Part shown: positions 7,946-17,234 of the stretch, in pieces
How positions within the stretch are numbered: position 1 is the stretch's first letter
How the letters are laid out: each line of letters starts with the position of its first letter
DNA from: Mesorhizobium sp. B4-1-3
Lineage (GTDB): Bacteria; Pseudomonadota; Alphaproteobacteria; Rhizobiales; Rhizobiaceae
NCBI RefSeq assembly: GCF_006439355.1
Contig: NZ_VFTG01000012.1
Location: 62,001-126,000, forward strand
Length of the DNA: 64,000 nt
Direction of reading: 5' to 3'
Program-made: the position numbers and the translations under genes
The notes under the pieces: model-generated
What the model saw: only the letters and a program-made list of their open reading frames with translations
Told to the model about the DNA's origin: nothing
The model's database searches: none

Positions 7946-10057
7946 TTGCGCCGGCAACTCCTCGGGAGAATCGCGTTGAACGTTGTATTGCCGAGTCAGA
8001 TCGCGCAAGCACCAACGCTGCAACGTTCGCGGGGCCGGGTGCCCTATCGTGCCGACATTGACGGGCTTCGCGCGATCGCCGTGCTACCGGTGATCCTGTA
8101 CCACGCAGGCATTCCCGGCTTCCAAGGCGGCTTCGTCGGCGTCGACGTGTTCTTCGTCATTTCCGGATATTTGATCGCATCGCTGATTGCAGGCGAGATC
8201 GCCGAAGGCGACTTCAGCCTGCTGCGTTTCTATGAACGCCGCATCCGGCGAATCTTCCCGGCACTGTTCGCCATGGTTGCAGCTTGTGCCGTTTGCGCCT
8301 GGATGTTCTTCATGCCGGAGGAGTTCAAATATTTCGGGCGCAGCATGTGGACGACCGCCCTTTTCACTTCGAACATCCAGTTCGTGAAGGAAAGCGGATA
8401 CTTCGACATAGGGACCCAGATGAAGCCGCTGCTTCATACGTGGTCACTTGCTGTCGAAGAACAGTTCTACATCGTGTTTCCCGTACTGCTGATGACAGTC
8501 GGCAGATATGGTCGCAGCCCAACCGTCGCCGTGCTTTCAATACTGTTTATCGCATCGCTCGCAGCGAGCGCCTGGAGCGTGTTTCAGTGGCCGGCGGGCG
8601 CTTTCTTCCTCTCGCATTTTCGCGCCTGGGAGTTGCTGCTTGGCGTTCTGCTGGCCTTCCAGGTCGCGCCGCCGCCATCACGGCCTCTTACACGGCAAGC
8701 GTTGGCTGCGCTGGGTATAGGCCTCATTGCCGTTGCAGTTTTCACTTTCGGCCAAGGAATGCCGTTCCCCGGGCTTGCTGCGTTGCTCCCCTGCCTCGGC
8801 GCCGGACTGGTTATCCACGCTCATGCCGCAGACGGTGCGATCGGTCGAGCGCTGCAGATGCCGGTCGTGGTGTCTGTCGGCCTGATCTCCTATTCCCTGT
8901 ATCTCTGGCACTGGCCCCTCATCGTCTTCACGCCTTACATTCTCGGTCACAAGCCGTCGGTGGCCCAAGGCGGCGTGATCGTCGGCTGCTCAATCATTCT
9001 TGGCGCTCTCTCATGGCGCTTTATCGAAAAGCCCTTCCGCGGCGGCGCCAGCCGCGTCGGCCGCAGGCCCTTGTTCGTAGCCGCTGCCACTGCGATGGCC
9101 GCAGCGATCGGATTCGGATATTACGTCGCCAGGGAGGGCGGTCTGCCGTCGAGGCTGCCGGAGGTTGTGCGCAAAGTCTATGCTGCGCACGACGACGTCA
9201 GCCGCTTCAGTCAATCCGGTTGCATTGAGCACTCCGAGGGCAACAGCCGCCCGACGCTAGCGGACATCGGTTCCGGAAGGCTCTGCGCACTTGGAGCGAA
9301 AATCCAGGCAGAACCGGCTTTTCTGGTTTGGGGCGACTCTCATTCCGGCGCAATGGCCCCCGCGATCGATGTTGCCGCGGCCAAGCGAGGAGTATCCGGC
9401 CTTTTCGCGGGCCGTGAGGGCTGTCCGCCGCTTCCCGACCTGCAGCCTTCCAACCCAAGTGGTGAGCAGTCCTGCCTGGAATTCAACACGGCGGTACGCG
9501 GGCTTATCGCTGCCCGCCAGATTCCGCTTGTATTCCTCGTGGCCTACTGGCCCAAATACGTGCACGACAGCGAGCTTCCTCAGGAGGGGATATTCTTCGA
9601 CGCCTCGATTCCCCCGCCGCTCGAGGACAAATCCAGGCAGATCGGCGAAGCCCTCGACCGGCTGGTGGCCGACCTTACGCGGCAAGGCACAAAGGTCGTG
9701 CTGGTCATGGATGTGCCTGAGATGGGCCGCTACGTCCCCGAGGCTGCCGCGAGGGCGATGCTCACGGGCGGCTCGACCGATATCGCTCCGCCCTGGGCCT
9801 ATATCGCGAAGCGGCAGGCTCTCTCGCGCGCGATTCTGGCCGACCTGGCGGCAAAGTACGGCGCTCGGATTGTCGATCCGCTTCCCGCATTCTGCAGCAA
9901 AGGCCATTGTGAGGCTGTCCGCGACGGCATGCCGCTCTACAAGGATGCCGACCATCTTACGGCCAGTGCGGCACGAAGCCTCGCCTATCTGTATGATCCC
10001 GTATTCGCCTCACTCGTCGCCCGAGGCGCAAGCGAAGGAGATCCGGTCCAAAGATAG
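7946..10057 (+). CDS. OafA-type acyltransferase 3 with C-terminal SGNH domain
   Basis: A 703-residue membrane protein. The N-terminal 380 residues are an acyltransferase_3 domain with about ten helices (opening RADIDGLRAIAVLPVILYHA, with the conserved His, and FYERRIRRIFPA). A periplasmic SGNH-type domain follows, with WGDSHSG near residue 463 and the Asp/His pair DADH near 668. Such fusions O-acetylate LPS, capsule or other surface glycans. The start used is a TTG with AGGAG just upstream; a GTG at 8039, right before PYRADIDGLRA, would also fit the family. It is the first of four envelope-glycan genes on this strand. Confidence 0.92.
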   Translation: MRRQLLGRIALNVVLPSQIAQAPTLQRSRGRVPYRADIDGLRAIAVLPVILYHAGIPGFQGGFVGVDVFFVISGYLIASLIAGEIAEGDFSLLRFYERRIRRIFPALFAMVAACAVCAWMFFMPEEFKYFGRSMWTTALFTSNIQFVKESGYFDIGTQMKPLLHTWSLAVEEQFYIVFPVLLMTVGRYGRSPTVAVLSILFIASLAASAWSVFQWPAGAFFLSHFRAWELLLGVLLAFQVAPPPSRPLTRQALAALGIGLIAVAVFTFGQGMPFPGLAALLPCLGAGLVIHAHAADGAIGRALQMPVVVSVGLISYSLYLWHWPLIVFTPYILGHKPSVAQGGVIVGCSIILGALSWRFIEKPFRGGASRVGRRPLFVAAATAMAAAIGFGYYVAREGGLPSRLPEVVRKVYAAHDDVSRFSQSGCIEHSEGNSRPTLADIGSGRLCALGAKIQAEPAFLVWGDSHSGAMAPAIDVAAAKRGVSGLFAGREGCPPLPDLQPSNPSGEQSCLEFNTAVRGLIAARQIPLVFLVAYWPKYVHDSELPQEGIFFDASIPPPLEDKSRQIGEALDRLVADLTRQGTKVVLVMDVPEMGRYVPEAAARAMLTGGSTDIAPPWAYIAKRQALSRAILADLAAKYGARIVDPLPAFCSKGHCEAVRDGMPLYKDADHLTASAARSLAYLYDPVFASLVARGASEGDPVQR

Positions 10058-10217
10058 GCTGCCGAGGGCCAGCCCGAGATCTTTCCCTGTAGCGCATTTA
10101 ATCGATCACCGTGCAGGGTCGCGATCACGCCGACGTGATCCGCTGTACATCGGGCTTCCGCTTGCTGAGATTCCCTGCTTAGGTCGAGTAAACCCGCACC
10201 AAAGATAGAGTTGCCAC
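10058..10217. other. intergenic spacer with short hairpin
   Basis: GATCACG at 10123-10129 and CGTGATC at 10134-10140 form a 7-bp stem with a 4-nt loop. No T-run follows, so it is not a convincing terminator. The acyltransferase and glycosyltransferase genes may still be co-transcribed. Confidence 0.35.
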
Positions 10218-10961
10218 GTGATACCAATCTATATTGGGTATGACCCACGCGAATCCCGAGTTCTAGACGTGGCGCGATGGAGCGCCTATCGGAGGACGAG
10301 CAGGCCGTTGCAGATACAGCCGCTCGTGCTCAAAGAGCTTGAAGCCCAAGGTATCATGAAGCGACCGATGGTGGTTCGTGATGGGAAGCTCTGGTGCCCG
10401 ATTTCCGAGGCACCGATGGCGACCGAGTTTGCCATATCGCGCTTTGCCGTTCCGTTCATGAGGCAAAGCGGCTGGGCCATGTTCTGCGACTGTGATGTCC
10501 TGTTCCTGAAAGATCCGGCCAAGCTGCTCGATCTAATCGATCCTTCCTACGCGATTATGGCGGTCAAGCACCAGCAACGCGAATCCGAAGCGGTCAAGAT
10601 GGACGGACAAACGCAGACGTTCTATCGCCGCAAAAACTGGTCGTCGGTGGTTTTGTGGAATCTAGATCACCCCTCCAACAAACGGCTGACCAACGAGATG
10701 CTCAATACCTGGCCTGGACGTGACCTTCACGCCTTCAAATGGCTTGAGGACCATGAGATCGGGGAATTACCTTTGGCATGGAACTACCTCATAGGGGCTT
10801 CGGCTTCGGAACTCGACCCCGCCGAGGTCTCGCTGGCGCACTACACACTTGGCGGTCCTTGGTTTGCGGGCTGGTCTGGCGCCACGCAATGGGACGAATT
10901 GTGGAGCCGAGAAGAGAGCATTCTGCGCGCGTTTGAGGACGCGGTTCAGACTCCCACATGA
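10218..10961 (+). CDS. glycosyltransferase, GT8-like
   Basis: A 247-residue cytoplasmic protein opening IPIYIGYDPRES, the usual start of a group of bacterial nucleotide-sugar transferases. It has a DxD-type motif near residue 90 (FCDCDVLFL) for metal and sugar nucleotide binding, and an aromatic C-terminal part (HYTLGGPWFAGW). It probably adds a sugar to a surface glycan. The start is GTG with a weak Shine-Dalgarno stretch, chosen because the family begins at this residue. Its stop overlaps the next start by 4 nt (ATGA). Confidence 0.8.
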   Translation: MIPIYIGYDPRESRVLDVARWSAYRRTSRPLQIQPLVLKELEAQGIMKRPMVVRDGKLWCPISEAPMATEFAISRFAVPFMRQSGWAMFCDCDVLFLKDPAKLLDLIDPSYAIMAVKHQQRESEAVKMDGQTQTFYRRKNWSSVVLWNLDHPSNKRLTNEMLNTWPGRDLHAFKWLEDHEIGELPLAWNYLIGASASELDPAEVSLAHYTLGGPWFAGWSGATQWDELWSREESILRAFEDAVQTPT

Positions 10962-11671
10962 AAACTTCGCTTCTGAAGCACTTGCCAACCTTCTCAAAGC
11001 CCGTTCTTCGTTTGCCCAGAGTCACGGGGCCGGCTTTGGTGATGGGGTCGGCGCCGAATTTTCGCCTCCCTGAGGGATACGATGCCGATTGGGCACTTGT
11101 GACCGTCAATGCTTCCCAGCTTTTGGCGGAAACCTTCGGCCTCCCCGTTCCTGACGTCGCCGTGATACGCCGCGGCATTTTGGTCGGCGGGGGCGAGCAG
11201 GATTGTTACAAGCGTGATTTGTTAAAAGGGCGGCAGGCAAAGCATCTGATCATTCCAGTTTGGGCGGACGTTGAGGACAAGCTGAAAGTGGGTTGTCGCA
11301 GCTTCAACTATCAATATGACACCTTGCAAGCACTTACCAAATGGCAGCTTGCCAACATCGTCTGGCGGCTTAGCGGCAAATATCATTTGTCCCGCCGCTG
11401 GCACCGGAAAATCTCCACCGGAGCCTTCGCAATCCTGCTGGCGCGTTTCGCCGGCTTCGCTCCTGTTGTAGTCAGCGGGTTTTCCCTGTCCCAGGCCGGG
11501 CATGGATACGACACCCGAAATGCCTTTCGATATCACGCCGACGAGGATGCGGCTTTGCTTCGACTGGTCGTGAGAAGAGGAGAGCCAATCTACGCGGAGG
11601 ATAGAGACTTCGCTGCAGAAACTGGATTGCCCTGGTGGGCAGGGACAGATGGCATCATGAGTGTTTCTTAG
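10958..11671 (+). CDS. uncharacterised protein of glycan cluster
   Basis: 237 residues, family not firmly recognised. The N-terminal part (GPALVMGSAPNFRLPEGYDA) resembles the nucleotide-binding Gly-Ser-x-Pro turn of some bacterial sialyltransferase- or DUF115-like glycosyltransferases, followed by an alternating strand/helix pattern and SGFSLSQAGHGYD late in the chain. It overlaps the GT8-like gene by 4 nt, so the two are translationally coupled and a role in surface-glycan assembly is the best guess. Confidence 0.7.
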   Translation: MKTSLLKHLPTFSKPVLRLPRVTGPALVMGSAPNFRLPEGYDADWALVTVNASQLLAETFGLPVPDVAVIRRGILVGGGEQDCYKRDLLKGRQAKHLIIPVWADVEDKLKVGCRSFNYQYDTLQALTKWQLANIVWRLSGKYHLSRRWHRKISTGAFAILLARFAGFAPVVVSGFSLSQAGHGYDTRNAFRYHADEDAALLRLVVRRGEPIYAEDRDFAAETGLPWWAGTDGIMSVS

Positions 11672-11819
11672 ACAAGCCGCAATATGAGCCAATTCCGAAC
11701 TTTATAGCAGAGATGAGCCGGCTCCGACGTTGAAAAATAGGATAAAGATTTCTCGGAGTGCGAGCCGGCCAACGACCAGCATCCCCCACCGTCGGGAATT
11801 CGGTGCGCTGAATACGTCG

Positions 11820-12920
11820 ATGGTTGATCGGCAGAACATTAGGTCCATTCTTGTTATTCAGACGAAGTACATCGGGGACGTCATTTTGACCTCGGTGCTC
11901 GTGCGAAATCTGCGCCTCGCTTACCCAAACGCTGCGATAGCCATGCTTTGCGCTGCCGGTCTGCGAGACTTCGTAACCAGCCAGAATATTGCGGACGAGG
12001 CCATCGGATTTGACCGTCGAAGTGCTGGTAGAAGTCTGCTCCGGCGCGTGAAGGAATATTCAAGCTTGCTCGCTGACCTCCGCCGCCGAAAATTCGATCT
12101 CACCATTGATGTGACTGACTCGAAGACATCAAGGGTCGTGCAGAGGGCAATCGGTGCCCCGCTGCGCATCGGATACAATCCCCCGGACAGGCCTCTGAAG
12201 TTTTGGGAAGTTCAGCCTGCTAACGTATTTGCTGAAGCACGCGGCCATGGAGGCGCGCACTATTTGTACCGATATCTGTCCCCGCTTAAGGCGCTTGGGA
12301 TAGAACCCCGCGAACTAATACCGAGGCTTGAGCCCACACCAGTCGGGCGAAGCGCGGCTGCCCAGGTTCTGGCGCAAAGCAATCTGGCTACAAAAGCTTT
12401 TGTGGCAGTACACGCTGGCGCAGGGTTCGAAGGGCGGCGTTGGCAACCTGAACGGTTTGCTGCAGTAATCGACGAAATTTATACAGCGACGGGCCTGCGG
12501 TCACTGCTAGTCGGTGGACCTGATGAACGCGCAACCGAGCAAGCAATACTGAATTTGGCAATGTCCCCTTTGGTGAGCGTTGTTGGCAAGGTTTCGCTTG
12601 AGACACTCACTGCTTTGCTTGCGGACGCGTTTATCTTTCTGGGAAACGAGAGCGGCCCAATGCACCTGGCCGCGTCGGTCGGAACCCCAGTTGTGGGCCT
12701 GTATGGCCTCACGTCGCCCAACATCTGGGGACCTTTGGGGGTGCTTCACCGCACCGTTGAGCCGCCGCTGCCTTGCCAGTGTGTTGCGCCCGGTTTGTGC
12801 AAACCCGGCAATCCGAGCCGCGTCTACTGCGTTCATCGCCTGCCAGTTGCCAATGTCGCTCAAGCGACACGAGACCTGATAGATGCAGTGAGACAGCAGG
12901 CGAATGAGGCCGCCAATTGA
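11820..12920 (+). CDS. heptosyltransferase family (GT9) glycosyltransferase
   Basis: 366 residues. The N-terminus (SILVIQTKYIGDVILTS) and C-terminal donor-binding motif (NESGPMHLAASVGTPVVGLY) are those of the ADP-heptose:LPS heptosyltransferase family, which builds the LPS core on the cytoplasmic face of the inner membrane. The frame is open upstream to a TTG at 11730, but those 30 residues are low-complexity and the family starts close to the ATG used here. Neither start has a strong ribosome binding site. It completes the acyltransferase-GT-unknown-GT9 group. Confidence 0.9.
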   Translation: MVDRQNIRSILVIQTKYIGDVILTSVLVRNLRLAYPNAAIAMLCAAGLRDFVTSQNIADEAIGFDRRSAGRSLLRRVKEYSSLLADLRRRKFDLTIDVTDSKTSRVVQRAIGAPLRIGYNPPDRPLKFWEVQPANVFAEARGHGGAHYLYRYLSPLKALGIEPRELIPRLEPTPVGRSAAAQVLAQSNLATKAFVAVHAGAGFEGRRWQPERFAAVIDEIYTATGLRSLLVGGPDERATEQAILNLAMSPLVSVVGKVSLETLTALLADAFIFLGNESGPMHLAASVGTPVVGLYGLTSPNIWGPLGVLHRTVEPPLPCQCVAPGLCKPGNPSRVYCVHRLPVANVAQATRDLIDAVRQQANEAAN

Positions 12921-12981
12921 ACGTACTTGCTCCGGTAGGCGACAGCGATCATCGGCCCGCGTGACCATACCATGCAACGAG

Positions 12982-13470
12982 TTACTGCGATGCTTGGACC
13001 AGGCGTCGGAGCAACCGGTAATCCTTCAGATCCTTGTAAGGCGTGAGATCTAAATCCCCCGGCACGCAGCGAAGCTGTTCATCATCGATCGCTTTCTCAT
13101 GGCTCTTGATGATGCTTTGGTAGTGCCGCCAGGTCAGGCCAGCCCCTCTGACGGCTTCTCTTTCGATGCGCGAGGCGATTTGATGGGCGTGCAGATAATG
13201 AAGGCGCAACTCGTCCAAGAGAACTTTCTCAACAATTTCGTGGCACACTAGAAAGGGTTCGAGGTGCACGTCCTTGCCTCTCCATCTGATGGTGCGAGGC
13301 AGATGTCGGTCGATGTAAATCTTCGTTGCATCCCTGCTGTACCCAGCAATGTAGGGAATATCGAACTCGTGGCTGACCTTAACCCGTCGGTGAAGTGCAG
13401 ACACGACATCGGACAGGACTTGGTCGCTGATATCTTCAGAGCTATGGCGGACCTCGTCGGCTAGTTTCAA
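12982..13470 (-). CDS. hypothetical protein with HExxE motif
   Basis: 162 residues. The middle carries FLVCHEIVEKVLL followed by HYLHAHQIASRIE, a helix with His-Glu-x-x-Glu and a second His cluster, reminiscent of zincin-like metal sites; C-terminally VPGDLDLTPYKD. I take it as a possible metal-binding or protease-like protein, without experimental precedent I can name. The start is TTG: AGGAG lies five bases upstream, and no better ATG exists. It directly follows a frameshifted gene on the same strand (12 nt), so the two formed a unit. Confidence 0.7.
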   Translation of the reverse strand: MKLADEVRHSSEDISDQVLSDVVSALHRRVKVSHEFDIPYIAGYSRDATKIYIDRHLPRTIRWRGKDVHLEPFLVCHEIVEKVLLDELRLHYLHAHQIASRIEREAVRGAGLTWRHYQSIIKSHEKAIDDEQLRCVPGDLDLTPYKDLKDYRLLRRLVQASQ

Positions 13471-13481
13471 GTCCTCTCCTG

Positions 13482-13816
13482 CTATTTGGCGACCGAAGCG
13501 CCCGCCCCAAGGCGAACGCCTGAAATAACGAGCCGAACCGCAGCGATATGATTGATAAGCGCGGTCTTGACGGACTTACGATTTTGCATGGCTTTATGGC
13601 CCTTGGCCCCAACCAAGACGATCCAACTTGGTCCGAGGGGAAAAGTTCCTCGGCAAGCAAAATGTAAAGCGCAGGTCTAAATGCTGAGAAGCAGAGCGCC
13701 TCTGCGTGCCCTGACTTAACGATGATCCCTCGCGCTTCCGCCGCTCGCGCGACGTCGCGACACACTTCGGGCTGACCTCGCGCCGCTGGCAAATCCGGCT
13801 CCATGTTCGACATCAC
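13482..13816 (-). pseudogene. frameshifted hypothetical gene, partner of the HExxE gene
   Basis: The first part reads as a compact protein (VARAAEARGIIVKSGHAEAL, FSAFRPALYILLAEELFPSD). Near 13619-13625 the protein-like sequence moves to another frame (GAKGHKAMQNRKSVKTAL, INHIAAVRLVISGVRLG) and ends at a TAG at 13482-13484, just before the ribosome binding site of the HExxE gene. One frameshift, natural or a sequencing error, explains this. Function unknown. Confidence 0.5.
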
Positions 13817-14274
13817 GCGACGCGTGTCGCAGCCTGGCGACGCAGACGTACGGCGCGCTTTACGAGGCGGTGTCAGGCCTGATGACGCGCTTCAAGGAGT
13901 GCCGTGAGACCGGCTGGCATTTTTTACTGTCCACGGGTTGACGGGCAGCCTGACATAGACAGCGCCATGACTCGCGCATACTAGCTCGTTTTTCGCCGAC
14001 GCTGTTGTCGGCAATGATGTGCAGATCGTGGCGAACCAGTCCCCTCGTCAGTCGCAACTGCATATCTAGGTATTGAGCATCGCTGAACGCTATGGTGAGC
14101 AGCACACGGCGACCTCGAGCGGCGGCGCGGATAGTTTGGATGTCGCCTTTCCTTGTTCGTTGCCGCAGAAAACTTGTCTTACCGTGCCTGCCCTATACCC
14201 TCGATTGGCCGGGGGCTCTCGTGCCGGCGGCAAGCCGGCGCACTATCATCCGGCGGACAAGGACGCCAGGACGG
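13817..14274. other. intergenic region, nothing recognised
   Basis: Short readings occur on both strands but none has a recognisable domain with a ribosome binding site. The composition suggests degraded sequence. Confidence 0.35.
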
Positions 14275-15336
14275 TCACAGCCCCAGTGCCGCAGCGACCC
14301 GTTCTTGGAAATACTGCACTCCCCGCTCATGCCGCCCCGAAAGCGGGCCGGAGCTATAGGCCCCTGCGGCATAGTTGCGATGCGTATCGGCGCAGATGGC
14401 ATAGTCCTCGCGTACCACGGCCAGGGTGCCTTGCACAGACTTCGCCCGGCTCTCGGATGCTTCTGCAGAGGTGTCGGCAAAGAAGAAATGGTAGTGCTGG
14501 TCTGTGTGATGCGGTGAGGTCGGGTTGATCCGGCTAACGTTCATGCCGCCATCGAAAAGCGACAGCGTCCAGTTCGGCCACATCCAAAGCCATTTGCCGC
14601 GATAGAACAGACCGTCTTTCGGCGGTGCGGTCATCCGGACATAACCGGGATGGGCGGTGGTCTGGAAAGCTTCGAAGTCGATGGCAGCGTAGAACGAGGG
14701 ATGTGTGCCAGGGATGTGGTAGCCTTCGACGAAATTGTCGGTGTAGATCTTCCAGTTCGCCGCAAAGCTGACAGTGGCCTGATCGGTGGCGGCATAGGTC
14801 TCCAACGGCTCGTCCGCCATTTCGGCGGGCAGAGAGCCAAGTTGATCCAGAAGACTTTCCTTCGGGTCGAGTGCCGCAAAGAGCAGCCCGCGCCATTCGG
14901 ACAACTGCACCGTCTCCAGCGGCCAGTCTTCGGCGATGATCGCGGGATCCTTGCCATACCACGGGGCTTGCACCAGCCGTCCGGTGTCGGCGAAGGACCA
15001 TTTGTGATAGGGACAAACGATCAGCCCACATTTGCCCGCGCCATCGGCCAGCAGTTTCGCCCCGCGATGGCGGCAGACGTTCTTAAATCCGCGCAAGGTC
15101 CCGTCCCGGCCCCGGACGGCGAAGATCGGCGTGCCGGCGATGTCGATGGCAAGGTATTGACCGGACGTCGCAACCGAGGCGACAGGCCCCATGAACTGCC
15201 AGGTGTGCGCGAAGATGTTGCCCCGTTCCTGCTGCCAGATATCATCGCGGACGTAAAGCGAAGGGTCCAGGTTCAGGTATTGCACGGGCGGAGTGTCTAG
15301 TGGCAGGTGGTCCGGCCGCAAGGTGTCTGGCGTCAT
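14275..15336 (-). CDS. Rieske non-heme iron oxygenase, alpha subunit
   Basis: 353 residues. The N-terminal Rieske domain binds a [2Fe-2S] cluster through CRHRGAK and CPYHKW (residues about 87-110). The catalytic domain has the mononuclear iron site in DNFVEGYHIPGTH, with Glu three residues before the first His, where naphthalene dioxygenase has Asp. Glu at this bridging position is typical of quaternary-ammonium oxygenases (CntA, GbcA, choline monooxygenase), so N-demethylation or hydroxylation of a betaine-like compound is plausible but unproven. GGAGG lies seven bases before the ATG. No reductase gene is adjacent, so a reductase must be encoded elsewhere. Confidence 0.9.
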   Translation of the reverse strand: MTPDTLRPDHLPLDTPPVQYLNLDPSLYVRDDIWQQERGNIFAHTWQFMGPVASVATSGQYLAIDIAGTPIFAVRGRDGTLRGFKNVCRHRGAKLLADGAGKCGLIVCPYHKWSFADTGRLVQAPWYGKDPAIIAEDWPLETVQLSEWRGLLFAALDPKESLLDQLGSLPAEMADEPLETYAATDQATVSFAANWKIYTDNFVEGYHIPGTHPSFYAAIDFEAFQTTAHPGYVRMTAPPKDGLFYRGKWLWMWPNWTLSLFDGGMNVSRINPTSPHHTDQHYHFFFADTSAEASESRAKSVQGTLAVVREDYAICADTHRNYAAGAYSSGPLSGRHERGVQYFQERVAAALGL

Positions 15337-16001
15337 AGGCTAACCTCCAGTTGCGGCAATCCTGTCGTAAGCGGGGCGACATCGCAAGGGACTTGGCGCT
15401 GCTGCGCACAGCCTGTAAGCCGGCGTGCAATTTTGGCTCCAACGCAGATTTGGAGTTGCGGTTCATTTCCAGCTCTTGACGGCCAATCACGGCACCACCT
15501 GTTCGAAGAATCGGTCGGGCAAATGTCCGGGGCGATGCTGCCATGGAGAACTTCTAGGAGCCTCGATGGCTTCCCGGCGGTTTGTTTAATTCGCCGACCT
15601 AATTGTCGACAGCGATCATCACGTCGGATGCCTAAACCGCAGCACAGGTTCCAGGCCGACGTCGCGCCCAGTTCGTCGTCCTCCTGGTAAAAGGCGGGTA
15701 TCAGAATGATGCGCTTGCGAATGACGGGATGGCGTCGATGGCTGGCTAGGCAGACCTTTCCAGGTCAGACAGATCCGAAGCGGCAGCTTTCTGTGTAGCG
15801 AGGACCAGAAGCGGACTGTCTAGTTCCGGCTCGAACCAGCCCCGCTCATGCGCTCACCGGAACCCCTTGAAAGGGAAAGGCCCGCTTGGACTGAAACCAG
15901 CCGTCCTCCTGGTCCTTGGGTTCGCCAGACCATACGAGATCATACGAGGAAGTGGGTTGCTAACCATCGACAGCCATTGATTTCTTGCAGAATCCTACAC
16001 G
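15337..16001. other. intergenic region, nothing recognised
   Basis: 665 bases between the Rieske oxygenase and the TadG-like gene, both on the minus strand. No reading with domain-like sequence was seen. It should contain the oxygenase promoter. Confidence 0.4.
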
Positions 16002-17234
16002 CTACTCGACCACGGCAACCGACTGGGCAGCCGGGATGTCCTTCATCCCCAAGCTTGAGCAGTCTTGGTTGATGGTCGAATTGCCCGACCATTGGATAGT
16101 ATCGGCGACGACCTGCGTGCAGCCGTTCACGCCAGAGAAATTGCCGAGATAGTTGACCTGCTGCTTGGGAAAGTAGATAGCGCCGGTCAACAGCGAAGTC
16201 GCGGTGCCGTTGAAGGTGCTGGAGGCGCTGCTGCCTGATCGGTCGCCGTAGAACAGCACTCCCGAATACGTGCCCGAGGTCGGCGCGCTCAGCGTCACGG
16301 CGGCGTTTCCGTTAATGAATACCGTGTTGCTGCCGGCCATGAAGATGGTCACGCCGCTGCCCGAAACAACCGCGTTGCCATTAATCTTCATATTGCCTTG
16401 GACGACGTACACCCCGGGAGAAAGCGTTACGGTGCCACTCAGACTCATGCCGCTGCAATAAGTCCCGGGCTGGAGCGTTTGCGCCTGCTTGCCTTTGCTG
16501 ATGTTCTGGCAGGGGTTGCTGGCAGCGGGTGCCGGCAGGCTGGCGAACGGGTCGGAGGCGGGCAGCGCGTTGGTGACCGGTGACTTGCAGACCGTGGTTA
16601 CCGGGTTGTTCAGCGAAATACCGCCCGCAGAGATGAGGCAGTCGGCCTGCAGCCCTGCCGAGCCCTGTACCTTGAGGGCGTCGCTGGCGATCGAATCCGC
16701 CATGACCGAGCAGCCCGTGAGCTTGACGCTCGTGTTGCCGGAAAACAGCGCCGCCTTCGAGGCTGAGGGATTGAGCGCCAGCACACAGGCCTTTGAAGCG
16801 TCCGTGATCAGCGCGACTGACCTCGCCTGTTCGGGCACCTTCGTCTGGGTGAAAATGGAGGTGAAAAGCCGGTCGAGGTTCTGGTTGAGGATCACCTCCA
16901 CCGCCTTCTTGCCAGTGTTCGGCCCCGAGGTGGGCGGCGTGTTAACGACGATGGTGCCGCTGCCCAGTCCGTTCGAGGCCGCCGACGAGCTGGCAGCCGC
17001 GGTGATGGTCGTCATGTCGGACCCCTGGATCTTTTCCAGCGCGCCGGCATAGGCGGCCGCGTCCGCAATCGCCTGCAGCTTTAGGCTCGAATAATACCAA
17101 TAGGAGGTCTCGACACCCAGCCCTGCGCCGCCGACGACGACGGGCAGGGTCAGCGCGAAGATAGTCGCGACGTTTCCGCCGGCTTCATGGCGGATTTCCC
17201 GCATTAAGGCCCAAATGCGTGTTTTCACTGCCAT
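16002..17234 (-). CDS. TadG-like pilus-assembly protein
   Basis: 410 residues. A positively charged N-terminus and one hydrophobic helix (NVATIFALTLPVVVGGAGLG) are followed by the typical SLKLQAIADAAAYAGAL segment of TadE/TadG-like proteins. The remainder is a long Ser/Thr/Gly/Asn-rich beta-type domain with a few cysteines, probably periplasmic. TadG-family proteins are associated with Flp pilus or other Tad export systems, but no other tad gene is near, so this is an orphan. ATG at 17234 is preferred to the adjacent upstream TTG. Confidence 0.82.
   Translation of the reverse strand: MAVKTRIWALMREIRHEAGGNVATIFALTLPVVVGGAGLGVETSYWYYSSLKLQAIADAAAYAGALEKIQGSDMTTITAAASSSAASNGLGSGTIVVNTPPTSGPNTGKKAVEVILNQNLDRLFTSIFTQTKVPEQARSVALITDASKACVLALNPSASKAALFSGNTSVKLTGCSVMADSIASDALKVQGSAGLQADCLISAGGISLNNPVTTVCKSPVTNALPASDPFASLPAPAASNPCQNISKGKQAQTLQPGTYCSGMSLSGTVTLSPGVYVVQGNMKINGNAVVSGSGVTIFMAGSNTVFINGNAAVTLSAPTSGTYSGVLFYGDRSGSSASSTFNGTATSLLTGAIYFPKQQVNYLGNFSGVNGCTQVVADTIQWSGNSTINQDCSSLGMKDIPAAQSVAVVE

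Noticed and set aside
8284..9228. 314-codon plus-strand frame inside the acyltransferase gene
   Set aside because: Arg/Cys-rich out-of-frame reading within a well-supported gene.
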